Part shown: positions 8,472 through 17,036 of the stretch, piece after piece
Layout: every line of letters starts with the position of its first letter
How positions within the stretch are numbered: the stretch's first letter is position 1
NCBI GenBank assembly: GCA_965207595.1
Contig: CBDBMW010000012.1
Span: 2,108,001 to 2,172,000, forward strand
From: JAGWAJ01 sp026707615
GTDB lineage: Bacteria; Acidobacteriota; Vicinamibacteria; Vicinamibacterales; UBA8438
Length of the DNA: 64,000 bases
Direction of reading: 5' to 3'
Translations under genes and position numbers: made by a program
Notes under the pieces: generated by a model
Database searches by the model: none
What the model was told of the DNA's origin: nothing
What the model saw: only the letters and a program-made list of their open reading frames with translations

Positions 8472-11438
8472 ATGACGTTCACCGAGTCGAACACGGTCGA
8501 GGCCCTCGTCCGTGACATCCTCTGCGGCGGCGTCACCCACCATACGGCGGCCGGACCCGGCCTCGCGCGGCGGCACGGCGCGCTCTCCGGCCTCGGTTGG
8601 CACTACCTCGGCGCGCAGCACCTGCCGCGGCAGGCGCACGAGATCCTCGTCGAGGACCACGTGCGCGAGGCGCTGATCCGCCTCAACCCGGAGATCGCGG
8701 CGCAGCCCGATCGGGCCGACGACGTGCTCTACCGGCTGCGGGCCATCCTGATGGGCGTGTGGACGGACGGGCTGGTCAAGGCCAACGAGGAGTTCGCAGC
8801 CTGGCTCGCCGGAGAGCGGTCGATGCCGTTCGGCGCGGACGGCGAGCACGTCACCGTGCGGCTCGTCGACCTCGAGGATGTGGAGCGCAACCAGTATGTC
8901 GTCAGCACCCAGTTCACCGTCCGATCGGGTGCGAACGAGCGCCGCGCGGATCTCGTGCTGCTGGTGAACGGCCTTCCGCTGGTCGTCATCGAGGCGAAGA
9001 CGCCGGTACGGTCGAGCCAGAGCTGGTTCGACGGCGCGACGCAGATCCGCGACGACTACGAGCGCAACGTGCCGGAGCTGTTCGTGCCGAATCTCTGCTC
9101 GGTCACCACCGAGGGGAAGGAGCTGCGATACGGATCGATCGGCCTGCCGGTCGATCTCTGGGGGCCCTGGCGGGCCGACGACGATGCAGACGTGCCGGCC
9201 CTGGAACGAATCAAGCGGACCGTCTCGTCCATGCTGCGCCCACACACGGTTCTGGATCTGCTGGGCAGCTACACGGCCTACGCCACGGGCAAGGGCAAGC
9301 GGCGCGCCAAGATCGTCGCCCGCTACCAGCAGGTGGAGGCAGCGAACCGCATCGTCGAGCGGGTCGTCGCCGGCCACCCCAGGAAGGGGCTGATCTGGCA
9401 CTTCCAGGGCTCGGGCAAGTCGCTGCTGATGCTGTTCGCCGCGCGCAAGCTGCGGCTGCACCCGGCGCTCGGAAACCCGACGGTCATCATCGTGGTCGAC
9501 CGCATCGACCTCGACACGCAAATCTCCAGCACCTTCCACGCGGCCGACGCGCCGAACCTCGAGAAGGCGGACAGCCGTGCCGATCTGGAGCGGCTGCTCG
9601 CCCAGGACGCCCGCAAGATCATCATCACCACGATCTTCAAGTTCGCCGAAGCGGACGGCGTCCTGAACGACCGCGACAACATCATCGTGCTGGTCGACGA
9701 GGCCCACCGCTCCCAGGAGGGCGACCTCGGCCGCAAGATGCGGAGGGCGCTGCCCAACGCGTTCCTCTTCGGGCTGACCGGGACCCCGATCAACCGAGCC
9801 GACCGCAACACGTTCTTCGCCTTCGGCGCCGAGGAGGACGAGTACGGCTACCTGAGCCGCTACGGCTTCGAGGAATCGATCCGCGACGGCGCGACGAAGC
9901 CGCTCCACTTCGAGCCGCGGTTGCCGGAGCTGCACATCGACCGGGACGCGATCGACGCCGAGTACAAGGAGTTGACCGGCGGGCTGAGCGACCTCGACCG
10001 CGAACAGCTCTCGAAGACCGCTGCCCGCACGGCGGTGCTGCTGAAGACGCCGGAGCGGGTCGAGCGCATCTGCGCCGACATCGCGAAGCACTTCCAGGAG
10101 AAGGTGGCGCCCCACGGCTTCGGCGCGCAGGTGGTGGCCTACGACCGTGAGAGCTGCGTGATCTACAAGAAGGCGCTCGACCGGGTGCTCCCGGAGGAGA
10201 TGTCTGAGGTCGTCATGACCGTGAACAGCGGCGAGGACGAGTACGCCGCCTACCGCCGCGACCGCGACGCCGAGGAGCGTCTGCTCGACCGCTTCCGCGA
10301 TCCGAACGACCCGTTGAAGATCCTGATCGTCACGTCGAAGCTGCTGACCGGCTTCGACGCCCCTATTCTGCAGGCGATGTACCTCGACAAGCCGCTACGG
10401 GACCACACGCTGCTGCAGGCCATCTGCCGCACGAACCGGCCGTACGGCGAGACCAAGACGCACGGGCTGATCGTTGACTACCTGGGAACCTTCGACGACG
10501 TGGCCCAGGCGATCCAGTTCGACGAGGAGGGCATCACCCGCGTCGTCACGAACATCAACGAGCTGGTCGCCGCGCTGCCCGCGGCGGTGCAGAAGTGCCT
10601 AGGGTGGTTCCCCGGCGTCGACCGCACCGTGACCGGCTACGAGGGGCTGATCGCCGCCCAGGAATGCCTGCCCGACAACGCGGCGCGCGACGCCTTTGCC
10701 GCCGACTACAGCTACCTCGCGCGACTCTGGGAAGCGATTTCGCCCGATGCGAGCCTGGAGCCGTATGAGACCGACCACCGCTGGCTGAGCCAGGTCTACG
10801 AATCGGTGAAGCCCTCGACCGGAACCGGCAAGCTCCTCTGGCACACGCTCGGCCCCAAGACCATCGACCTCATCCACCGGCACGTCCACGTCGACGCCGT
10901 CCGCGACGACCTGGAGACCCTGGTGCTCGACGCCGACGTACTGGACGCGGTACTCGGCACGCCCGACCCCGACAAGAAGTCGAAGGAGATCGAGATCAAG
11001 GTCGCGCACCGTCTCCGCCAACACCTGCACGAACCCCGGTTCCGCGCCCTCGGCGAGCGCCTCGAAGAGCTGCGGCAGAAGCACGAGCAGGGCCTGCTGC
11101 TCAGCATCGAGTTCCTGAAGTCACTGCTCGAGCTGGCCCGCGATGTGGTCGAGGCGGAGCGGACCGTCGAGCCCGCGACATCCGAGGACCGCGGCAGGGC
11201 CGCCCTGACGGAGCTCTTCGAGCAGGCTCGCAACGACCGCACCCCCATCATCGTCGAGCGGGTCGTGAACGACATCGACGAGATCGTGCGGCACGTCCGC
11301 TTCGAGGGCTGGCAGACGACCCACGCCGGCGAGCGGGAGGTGAAGAAGGCGCTCCGCAAGACGCTGTTCAAGTACCGCCTGCACCAGGACCAGGAGCTGT
11401 TCGACCGGGCCTACGGCTACATCCGGCAGTACTACTGA
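8472..11438 (+). CDS. hsdR: Type I restriction endonuclease HsdR
   Basis: HsdR is the ATP-driven translocase and nuclease of the type I complex. ATG 8472 (MTFTESNTVEALVRDILCGG) is preferred over an in-frame start at 8430 inside the previous gene; it gives 988 residues. The nuclease core is Asp160 (RRADLVLL) and Glu174-Ala-Lys176 (VVIEAKTP). The helicase has Walker A QGSGKS at about 312-317, the DEAH box at 409-412 and LTGTPINR shortly after, followed by a second RecA domain (TSKLLTGFDAP, CRTNRPYGE) and a C-terminal helical region. All key residues are present, so restriction should be functional if the hsdM copy 2 product supplies the methylase. Confidence 0.95.
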   Translation: MTFTESNTVEALVRDILCGGVTHHTAAGPGLARRHGALSGLGWHYLGAQHLPRQAHEILVEDHVREALIRLNPEIAAQPDRADDVLYRLRAILMGVWTDGLVKANEEFAAWLAGERSMPFGADGEHVTVRLVDLEDVERNQYVVSTQFTVRSGANERRADLVLLVNGLPLVVIEAKTPVRSSQSWFDGATQIRDDYERNVPELFVPNLCSVTTEGKELRYGSIGLPVDLWGPWRADDDADVPALERIKRTVSSMLRPHTVLDLLGSYTAYATGKGKRRAKIVARYQQVEAANRIVERVVAGHPRKGLIWHFQGSGKSLLMLFAARKLRLHPALGNPTVIIVVDRIDLDTQISSTFHAADAPNLEKADSRADLERLLAQDARKIIITTIFKFAEADGVLNDRDNIIVLVDEAHRSQEGDLGRKMRRALPNAFLFGLTGTPINRADRNTFFAFGAEEDEYGYLSRYGFEESIRDGATKPLHFEPRLPELHIDRDAIDAEYKELTGGLSDLDREQLSKTAARTAVLLKTPERVERICADIAKHFQEKVAPHGFGAQVVAYDRESCVIYKKALDRVLPEEMSEVVMTVNSGEDEYAAYRRDRDAEERLLDRFRDPNDPLKILIVTSKLLTGFDAPILQAMYLDKPLRDHTLLQAICRTNRPYGETKTHGLIVDYLGTFDDVAQAIQFDEEGITRVVTNINELVAALPAAVQKCLGWFPGVDRTVTGYEGLIAAQECLPDNAARDAFAADYSYLARLWEAISPDASLEPYETDHRWLSQVYESVKPSTGTGKLLWHTLGPKTIDLIHRHVHVDAVRDDLETLVLDADVLDAVLGTPDPDKKSKEIEIKVAHRLRQHLHEPRFRALGERLEELRQKHEQGLLLSIEFLKSLLELARDVVEAERTVEPATSEDRGRAALTELFEQARNDRTPIIVERVVNDIDEIVRHVRFEGWQTTHAGEREVKKALRKTLFKYRLHQDQELFDRAYGYIRQYY

Positions 11439-11450
11439 CGCTGGCGAGTT

Positions 11451-12539
11451 CTACGACTGGGCTCCGAGCACCGCCCGGAGTTTCGTCTGATCGGCGGGAA
11501 CGAAGCTGCCCGGAGCCTGCCAGAGGAGGGCCCTTCGCGGCAAACGGAGGTATATCGACCGCGCGACACCCAGGGTACGCGACGGCTGGTGCGTCCACTC
11601 CGCCGCCTTCGCGATCCGACCGAGTTCGACCTCGCAATCGCGGGTTCGTTCCGCCCAGCGTTCAACGTGCCCGGCTGCGGCCAGGTGGTCGCTCTTCGCG
11701 CCATTGCATGAACCATGTGCCACGACGAGATTGTCGAGCCCGTCGTCAGGATGGCGACTCCACGGTACGAAGTGATCTACCTGCCGCTTCCCGCTAATCC
11801 GCTTGCCGCAGTAGAAGCAGCTTCCGTCCTGGAGGCGCAACAAGGGCGTTCCCAGGTGAGCAACCGCTTCGCGGCGACTGCCAAACAAGAACTGCTCGAG
11901 CCTCGCCTCCGGAAGATCATTCACCCGTGCCACACGTGCGGCCCACTCCCGCTGGACAAGCGGGCGCACGAACGGCGCCAACCGCACCAGTTCGTCTCCC
12001 GCGTTGCCAATAAACCGTATGGCGTTGTCGAAGTCGGCGGAACGAAAGGTGGAGCGTAGAACACCATCGCTCCAGTTGATCCGATACAGAAAGGGCACTT
12101 GCTCCGAACCGACTCGCTGCAGCTTGGGCAACGGCATCTCTACCAGGATCCACTCGATGTCGCGCACCAAACGGTCGAACTGGTCAGGAGCGAGGGGCCT
12201 TGCGCGGCCAACGGCGATGCCAGGCTCGCCCAGTTGTTTCTGAAACCGCAGGATCTTGGTTACGATCCCCGCCTGTTTCCCGGAGTTCTGGCGAAGTGTC
12301 CGCCGGTCAAAGGCACGGGCTTGAGGCCAATACAGCTCGAGCACCCTCTCTGCGAGTTGCCGAGTGGTGACACACGTTGGGGCATCACCGGTGAGCGTGG
12401 ACTGCTCGACACACAGATCCACCAGGGCGAGGAGCACCGCGTACTTGTAGGTGGCCGTGAACGCACCTTCGGCCAGCATGGTGAGCAGTCGCTCGGCAAG
12501 TGCCGAGGCACCGCTGGAACGGTCCAGGGGGCGGGTCAT
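11451..12539 (-). CDS. HNH endonuclease family protein
   Basis: A 362-residue protein if translation starts at the ATG at 12539; a TTG at 12593 would add 18 residues, but GGACGG lies just before the ATG. The C-terminal third holds an HNH module with a zinc knuckle: CFYCGKRI, then QVDHFVPWS (the catalytic HH-type motif), then LVVAHGSCNGAKSD. The N-terminal 230 residues are unassigned; they are helical and include RTLRQNSGKQAGIVTKI. It is convergent with hsdR, with 12 nt between stops, and closes the defence island. A role as a stand-alone restriction or anti-phage nuclease is inference from that position and from the HNH fold. Confidence 0.8.
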   Translation of the reverse strand: MTRPLDRSSGASALAERLLTMLAEGAFTATYKYAVLLALVDLCVEQSTLTGDAPTCVTTRQLAERVLELYWPQARAFDRRTLRQNSGKQAGIVTKILRFQKQLGEPGIAVGRARPLAPDQFDRLVRDIEWILVEMPLPKLQRVGSEQVPFLYRINWSDGVLRSTFRSADFDNAIRFIGNAGDELVRLAPFVRPLVQREWAARVARVNDLPEARLEQFLFGSRREAVAHLGTPLLRLQDGSCFYCGKRISGKRQVDHFVPWSRHPDDGLDNLVVAHGSCNGAKSDHLAAAGHVERWAERTRDCEVELGRIAKAAEWTHQPSRTLGVARSIYLRLPRRALLWQAPGSFVPADQTKLRAVLGAQS

Positions 12540-12697
12540 CGTTCCGTCCGGTATTCGGCGAGTGTAGAACGCGTCCAACGTATCCCGGCACAACGGTCAC
12601 GCGCAACGACCGACTCTACACCCGGGAACGGTGGATGTCGCGGGCGCAAGGACGGGTGACCTCAGGCCTGTTGCGGTGGTTCGTAGGGAACTGCGTC

Positions 12698-12718
12698 GCG
12701 GTGAGGGGATTCGAGCCC
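12698..12718 (-). other. Degenerate copy of the tRNA-Ser 3' end
   Basis: The 21 bases read on the minus strand as the T-arm and acceptor 3' half of the neighbouring tRNA-Ser (GGGCTCGAATCCC then CTCACCGC), with three bases missing. The copy is in the same orientation, 72 bp beyond the 3' end of the intact gene and on the side of the defence island. It cannot fold as a tRNA. It resembles a scar left by integration at a tRNA 3' end. Confidence 0.5.
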
Positions 12719-12789
12719 GAAGCGGCGCGAGCCGCGCAGCGACCGAAGCGCTGCCTGGGCGCAGACACGGAGCGAACGCGAAGTGTTGG

Positions 12790-12880
<91 letters not shown>

Positions 12881-12926
12881 GCAGGGGAGCCGCCGGACAG
12901 CGGCTCCGGCCCGGGACGAATCTCCA

Positions 12927-13934
12927 TCATATCCCGTCGGCGCGCGAAGGGACAGCCGCGGGAGCCATCCCAACGGCAGCCTCCGCTGCGAACAGCCGAT
13001 TCGCGTGCCGGATCGTCCGCGCCAGCCGCCAGCCGCGCAGCATGGCGATGGTGCCGACGAAGACCGACGAGGCCCCGGCGCGATGCAGCGCGTCGACGTC
13101 GGCCGGCCGGAGGATTCCGCCGCCCGCGTTGGTCGGCACCGGAACCCCCTCGCGCCGCGCCTCGGCGACCCAATCCGCCACGAGCGGCAGGAGGGGCGCG
13201 CCGGACAGCCCGCCGCCGCCAAACCGTTCCAGTGGCGACCGGGCCCCGAACAACCCGGACCAGTCGATCCGGTCCGCCATCTCGCCCCAGGGAATCGTGT
13301 TCGACACGCAGAGCGCGTCGCACGCCGGATGCTCCGCGATGGCGCGCGCCTCGGCGACCGACTGCGTGACGCTCAGCTTCACCATCAGCGGCACGTCGAG
13401 CGCCGCGTACTCGTCCAACTCGGCCCGGAAGCCGGCCACGGGGTCCAGCACCGGCTCACCGTGCGGCACGTTGGGGCAACTGAAGTTGATCTGCAGGCCG
13501 ACGGGGGCCGCGAAGTCGGGGAGCGCCGCCTTGAGGATCCGAACGAAGCGGCGCACCTCGTCCAGCCGACCCTCGGCCGTCTCCGCGACCGCCGCGTGCG
13601 AGAGGAAGAACGGCTCCGTGCGGCGCTGCCAGCGGCCGGTGGCGAGAAGCGCCTCGAGGCCCGGCCCCGGGAGGCCGAGGGCGTTCAGGACGATGCCCCG
13701 GCGCCAGTCGACGCGGACACACTGCTGGCGCAGCACGCGCGTGGTCAGGCCGTCGCGGGCCAGGGCGCCGTTGGGGTCGCGCGGCTCGAGCGTCGTGGTC
13801 TTGGCGACGAAGGTGGAGCCGGCGAAGCTCAGGCCGAAGGGGATCCAGCGGTGAAACGGATGGCCCTCGCCGAACCAGCCGCGCACGCCGGAGGCGTCCA
13901 GCACATGCCCGAAGTCGATGCCGCGCAGCTCCAT
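12927..13934 (-). CDS. pyrD: Dihydroorotate dehydrogenase-like flavoprotein
   Basis: A 335-residue TIM-barrel flavoprotein of the dihydroorotate dehydrogenase family, which oxidises dihydroorotate to orotate in pyrimidine synthesis. ATG 13934 (MELRGIDFGHVL) is chosen; the frame is open upstream only through low-complexity repeat DNA. Signature segments are LQINFSCPNVPHGEP (the substrate and FMN loop), LMVKLSVTQ, CVSNTIPWGE, GGGLSGAPLLPLV and TNAGGGI (phosphate-binding glycine loops). No other pyrimidine gene is adjacent, so the exact substrate rests on family resemblance; a dihydropyrimidine dehydrogenase-like role is an alternative. It lies just beyond the tRNA and appears to be ordinary core chromosome. 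Confidence 0.8.
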   Translation of the reverse strand: MELRGIDFGHVLDASGVRGWFGEGHPFHRWIPFGLSFAGSTFVAKTTTLEPRDPNGALARDGLTTRVLRQQCVRVDWRRGIVLNALGLPGPGLEALLATGRWQRRTEPFFLSHAAVAETAEGRLDEVRRFVRILKAALPDFAAPVGLQINFSCPNVPHGEPVLDPVAGFRAELDEYAALDVPLMVKLSVTQSVAEARAIAEHPACDALCVSNTIPWGEMADRIDWSGLFGARSPLERFGGGGLSGAPLLPLVADWVAEARREGVPVPTNAGGGILRPADVDALHRAGASSVFVGTIAMLRGWRLARTIRHANRLFAAEAAVGMAPAAVPSRADGI

Positions 13935-13973
13935 CGTTCGACTCCGAATCTCAAGCCGTCTCAATTGTACCGG

Positions 13974-14069
13974 CAGCACGCCAGCCGGCCGCCGGTCACC
14001 GCCGCACCGCTCGCGCCGTACCGACAGCACGCCAGCACGCCAGCACGCCAGCACGCCGGCCGCCGGTCA
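13974..14069. repeat. Short tandem repeat block (8-mer cagcacgc) with flanking partial duplication
   Basis: Four perfect copies of the 8-mer cagcacgc occupy 14025-14056. The string cagcacgccagccggccgcc at 13974 recurs, one unit shorter, at 14049-14069, so the block is a small duplication that has also expanded by slippage. It fills the divergent intergenic region between the pyrD-like gene and the secreted propeller gene. Spacers are absent, so it is not a CRISPR array. Confidence 0.8.
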
Positions 14070-14155
14070 GTCCGTTCCCCGCGTGGCCCCGGCGCGGCGA
14101 ACGGGGTACCCTTGCCGGACGCGCCAACCCGACGGCGCGCGATCTGGAGGACACG

Positions 14156-15172
14156 ATGATGCGACAGGTGCTTCGAGCGGCTCTCCTGACGGCGGCCGGC
14201 CTGGCCCTCCTGGCGGTGCCCGCCGCCGCGCAGTGCGAGCCGGACGGGGACGTCGAGTTCGTCTGCGGGCCGATCAGCCCCGAGGACCTGATCGCGATCC
14301 CGGACTCGCCCTGGGTGGTCGTGGCCAGCATGGTGGACGACGGCTACCTCTCGGCCGCCGACAGCCGGGACCACACCACGGTCCGGCTGTTCCCGGCGGA
14401 GGGCGCGGCCTCCGCGTCCCGGCACGACACCGCGATGTACGGCGGCTGTCCCGGGATGACGACGGAGCAGTTCCGCGCCCACGGCGTCAGCATACGACCC
14501 GGCGACGCTGGCCTGCACACGCTCTACGTCGTCCGCCACGGCGAGCGGGAGTCGGTGGAAGTGTTCGAGGTCGACGCGCGCGGCGCGACGCCGCTCCTGA
14601 CCTGGATCGGTTGCGCGGTGGCCCCCGAGGGGCTCGGCCTGAACGCCGTGGTCCCGCTGCCGGACGGCGGCTTCGCGGCGACCAGCCCGGCGACGCAGGA
14701 CGTCTGGGAGTGGCACGCCGACGGCGGGTGGATGCGCGTCCCGGGCAGCGAGGAGATCGGCCCCAACGGGCTCGAGCTCTCGCCCGACGGCGAGTGGTAC
14801 CTCGTGGCCGGCTACGCCAGCCAGTCCGTCATCAAGCTGTCGCGCGGGCGCACGCCGGTCGAGAAGGAAGCGATCGAGGTCGGCTTCAACATCGACAACG
14901 TCCACCTGGCGCCCGACGGGACGCTGCTGGCGGCCGGACACACCGCCCCCGGCATCCAGCGCGTCATCGAGTGCATGCAGCGCGTCACCTGCGAGGGCAT
15001 CACCAACTACGTCGCGCGCGTGGACGTCGACACGGGCACCGTCGAGCGCCTCTTCAGCTACCCGACCAACGACCTGCTGCGGCTGGGGACGGCCGCCATC
15101 CAGGTCGGCGACGAGCTCTGGGTGGGCGGCATCGCCCAGGGCACACGCATCGCGCGGGCGCCGCTCCCCTGA
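14156..15172 (+). CDS. Secreted beta-propeller protein (SMP-30/strictosidine-synthase-like)
   Basis: A 338-residue exported protein. A signal peptide (about residues 1-26, ending VPAAAQ) is followed by a mature start QCEPDGDVEFVCGPISPEDL. The body has repeated propeller-like blades: LNAVVPLPDGGFAAT, GPNGLELSPDGEWYLVAGY, and VHLAPDGTLLAAGH. The IGPNGLELSPDGEW strand is typical of gluconolactonase/SMP-30 and strictosidine-synthase-like six-blade propellers, so a lactonase or esterase role is possible. Several cysteines in pairs suggest disulfides. GGAGG precedes the two adjacent ATGs (14156 and 14159). A close paralogue lies at 52609-53637. Substrate unknown. Confidence 0.7.
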   Translation: MMRQVLRAALLTAAGLALLAVPAAAQCEPDGDVEFVCGPISPEDLIAIPDSPWVVVASMVDDGYLSAADSRDHTTVRLFPAEGAASASRHDTAMYGGCPGMTTEQFRAHGVSIRPGDAGLHTLYVVRHGERESVEVFEVDARGATPLLTWIGCAVAPEGLGLNAVVPLPDGGFAATSPATQDVWEWHADGGWMRVPGSEEIGPNGLELSPDGEWYLVAGYASQSVIKLSRGRTPVEKEAIEVGFNIDNVHLAPDGTLLAAGHTAPGIQRVIECMQRVTCEGITNYVARVDVDTGTVERLFSYPTNDLLRLGTAAIQVGDELWVGGIAQGTRIARAPLP

Positions 15173-15244
15173 GGGTGCGCCCCGCCACGAAGACCGGATC
15201 CGGAGGGCGCGTCGCGGCATGACGGCCCTCCGGCGCACTCTCGG

Positions 15245-15283
15245 CGCGAAGGGGCGTCGAGATCGACGCGAAGGGGCGTCGAG
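15245..15283. repeat. Two-copy 22-bp-period direct repeat
   Basis: The 17 bases cgcgaaggggcgtcgag occur at 15245-15261 and again at 15267-15283, 22 bp apart. They sit just upstream of the Shine-Dalgarno AAAGGAGAGG of the DinB-family gene. It could be a two-site operator or simply a slippage duplication. Confidence 0.6.
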
Positions 15284-15301
15284 TTCGAAAGGAGAGGGAA
15301 G

Positions 15302-15868
15302 ATGACCAACCACATGCCGGCCCGCGGGGGTCGACTCGTTCTCACCGCGGCCCTGGCGGGCCTCCTGCTGGCCGGGCTGCCGTCCGCGGCCTCCGCGCAG
15401 GACGGCGCCGCCCTGAAGGCGGCTTACCTCGCCGACATCGAGGTGATGCGCGGCAAGTTCCTTGGGCTCGCCGAGGCGTTCCCGGCGGAGTCGTACTCCT
15501 GGCGGCCGATGGAGGGCGTCCGCTCGGTGTCGGAGGTCCTGATGCTGATCGCGGGCGAGGGCTTCGCGTTCGCCCCGATCGCGCTCGGCCTGGAGGGCAC
15601 CATGACCTTCCCCGAGATGCAGGCGCTGGAGCGGGACGTCACCGAGAAGTCCGAGGTCATCGACTACCTGACCCGCGGCTTCGCCAGTGCGCAGGAGCAG
15701 CTCGAGGGCGTGGACCCGGCCACGCTCACCGGCACGCAGATGGTGTTCGGCCAGGAGCGGACCACGGCCGACATGGTGCTGCTGGTGGCCGGCGACATGC
15801 ACGAGCACCTCGGCCAGCTCATCGCCTACGCGCGGATGAACCAGATCGTCCCGCCCTGGAGCCGGTAG
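15302..15868 (+). CDS. Secreted DinB-superfamily protein
   Basis: A 188-residue protein with a cleavable signal peptide (residues about 1-32, ending AASAQ). The rest is a DinB/YfiT-like four-helix bundle: the pattern YSWRPMEGVRSVSEVLMLIA near the front and AGDMHEHLGQLIAYARMN near the end is typical of this fold. The latter histidine (HEH) would belong to the metal site, while the front histidine common in cytosolic members is not obvious. Most DinB proteins are cytoplasmic thiol or metal-dependent transferases; an exported form is less usual. AAAGGAGAGG precedes the ATG. Function unknown. Confidence 0.75.
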   Translation: MTNHMPARGGRLVLTAALAGLLLAGLPSAASAQDGAALKAAYLADIEVMRGKFLGLAEAFPAESYSWRPMEGVRSVSEVLMLIAGEGFAFAPIALGLEGTMTFPEMQALERDVTEKSEVIDYLTRGFASAQEQLEGVDPATLTGTQMVFGQERTTADMVLLVAGDMHEHLGQLIAYARMNQIVPPWSR

Positions 15869-15877
15869 GAATACGCC

Positions 15878-15930
15878 GGGAGTCTGCGCCCAGCACGGGC
15901 GCTGCGAGTGCCGTGCTGGCGCAGACTCCC
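15878..15930. repeat. Hairpin of the GGAGTCTGCGCC repeat family, after the DinB gene
   Basis: Arms 15878-15898 and 15911-15930 are inverted copies differing by one deleted base, with a 12-nt loop. The arm begins GGGAGTCTGCGCC. It starts 10 nt after the stop codon of the DinB-family gene and could act as a terminator, though no T-run follows. The same arm motif recurs at 53636, 40141 and 60988. Confidence 0.65.
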
Positions 15931-15950
15931 CACCCGCCCGTCAGGGCGGT

Positions 15951-16046
15951 CTACCTCGCTCGCTTCTTCTGCCGCGCGTGGTCCAGCCGTTCGTGCGCCT
16001 CCTCCAGCCAACGTCTCGCGGCTTCAGGCCTGCGCGTTGGCGTCAT
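15951..16046 (-). pseudogene. Truncated HEPN-domain partner of the MNT nucleotidyltransferase
   Basis: A 31-codon frame starting at an ATG that overlaps the end of the nucleotidyltransferase gene by 23 nt. The peptide reads RPEAARRWLEEAHERLDHAR, which matches the opening helix of HEPN proteins that normally follow MNT genes, and then stops at TAG. The remaining 90 or so residues, including the RX4-6H motif, are absent. It is therefore read as the stub of a deleted HEPN toxin gene. Confidence 0.5.
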
Positions 16047-16449
16047 AGAGCACGCGTCCCTCCCGCAGTGCCGCCCGGATGATGTAGTACGGCGCGTCGC
16101 GGTGCCGATCGATGTCCTCGTTCGTCGCTACGACGACGTTGACGGCGCGCCTCTTGCGGGGCAGTCCCAGGTAGATTCTCCGGCTCACCGCCCGGTAGTG
16201 GTCGCCTCCCTTCACGACCAGGACGTCGAGGTCACTCTTCGCCCGCATCTCCCCTCGGGCCGCCGAGCCGAACAGGATTATCCGCTCCGGGTTGACTGCC
16301 TCCACGATCGACCGGGTCACGTCCGCCAGCATCTGCTCGTCCGGCGTGCCGTCGGGGTTGATCCCGCGCCAGTCGATCGAGTCGGCGTCGCAGCCCTTGA
16401 CTGTCTTCATGGCTGGCCCCTTCAGCTCGTTCATCATCTGGATGGCCAC
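16024..16449 (-). CDS. MNT-type nucleotidyltransferase (putative antitoxin)
   Basis: A 141-residue minimal nucleotidyltransferase. The hallmark GSAARGEMRAKSDLDVLVV gives GS followed by the DxD pair; the third acidic residue is probably in RRAVNVVVATNED. In MNT-HEPN pairs this protein AMPylates and silences the HEPN RNase. The GTG at 16449 gives the longest form. An ATG at 16410 with AAGGGG six bases upstream is an equally good start (MKTVKGCDADS). The gene begins 4 nt after the aspartic protease stop, so the two are probably co-transcribed. Its usual HEPN partner is reduced to a 31-residue stub immediately downstream. Confidence 0.75.
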   Translation of the reverse strand: MAIQMMNELKGPAMKTVKGCDADSIDWRGINPDGTPDEQMLADVTRSIVEAVNPERIILFGSAARGEMRAKSDLDVLVVKGGDHYRAVSRRIYLGLPRKRRAVNVVVATNEDIDRHRDAPYYIIRAALREGRVLYDANAQA

Positions 16450-16453
16450 GCGC

Positions 16454-16879
16454 CTACGGCGCCGACTCCTGGCGAACGGCCAGGACCGGTCCCTCGGGAT
16501 GGCGCGGCGCCAGCGTCTGGTTCCTGCAGTCGGCGACTAGGTCGAGCAGTTCGAGCACGACCTGCCCGATCAGGACCTGGCTCCCCGCCGGTCCCACGAT
16601 GGCCTCGGTCTGCGTGGCGAGGTTCCCGATCTCGATCCTGACCCCCGTCACCGGGCGTTCTTCCCGCCGCTCGTCTGCGTAGACGATCGTTCTCGTTCCC
16701 CAGTACCGGAGCCCCAGCTCCCGAGCGATCTCCTTCGGGAGGATCAGACTCACCGCGCCGGTGTCGACGATCCCCTCGACCGTCGTTCGCCGGATGTCGG
16801 CCTCGACGCCGTGTCCGCGGTACACGGCCTCGCGGTCGCCGCTGTTCTCCAGCGTCACGCTGGCTCGAATCTCTCCCAT
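16454..16879 (-). CDS. Clan AA (retropepsin-like) aspartic protease
   Basis: A 141-residue protein with the retropepsin-like active-site segment VEGIVDTGAVSLILP (Asp-Thr-Gly-Ala) and a later hydrophobic glycine strand (GPAGSQVLIGQVVLELL) expected of a dimerising single-lobe protease. The ATG at 16879 is preceded by GGAGGA at good spacing; the frame is open far upstream but without sense. Such small bacterial proteins are widespread and poorly understood; many sit next to toxin-antitoxin genes, as here with the MNT gene. Function unknown. Confidence 0.75.
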   Translation of the reverse strand: MGEIRASVTLENSGDREAVYRGHGVEADIRRTTVEGIVDTGAVSLILPKEIARELGLRYWGTRTIVYADERREERPVTGVRIEIGNLATQTEAIVGPAGSQVLIGQVVLELLDLVADCRNQTLAPRHPEGPVLAVRQESAP

Positions 16880-17036
16880 GGTTGTCGTCCTCCGATCTTG
16901 ACGCTCCCGGCCCGGCGGGTCCAGTCCGTTCTCTGCCCCGCGGCGCGACCCGGAAACTGCCACAGCACTTCGCCGCATCGGAGCCTGGCCGCTCGTCGCG
17001 CACCGCGCTCGAGCAGGCGTGCCGCCCGGATGGCGG

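Noticed and set aside
12540..12593. TTG start at 12593 for the HNH nuclease
   Set aside because: The added 18 residues have no ribosome site, whereas the ATG at 12539 is preceded by GGACGG.
12698..12718. A second tRNA gene
   Set aside because: Only the T-arm and part of the acceptor are present, and no anticodon arm can be formed.
14025..14056. Tandem cagcacgc units considered as a CRISPR array
   Set aside because: Units are 8 bp with no unique spacers, and no cas genes are present.
13961..15808. A 615-codon open frame on the minus strand across the propeller and DinB genes
   Set aside because: Composition is the arginine/alanine/glycine-rich pattern of antisense frames in high-GC DNA, and the plus-strand genes have clear signal peptides, ribosome sites and family motifs.
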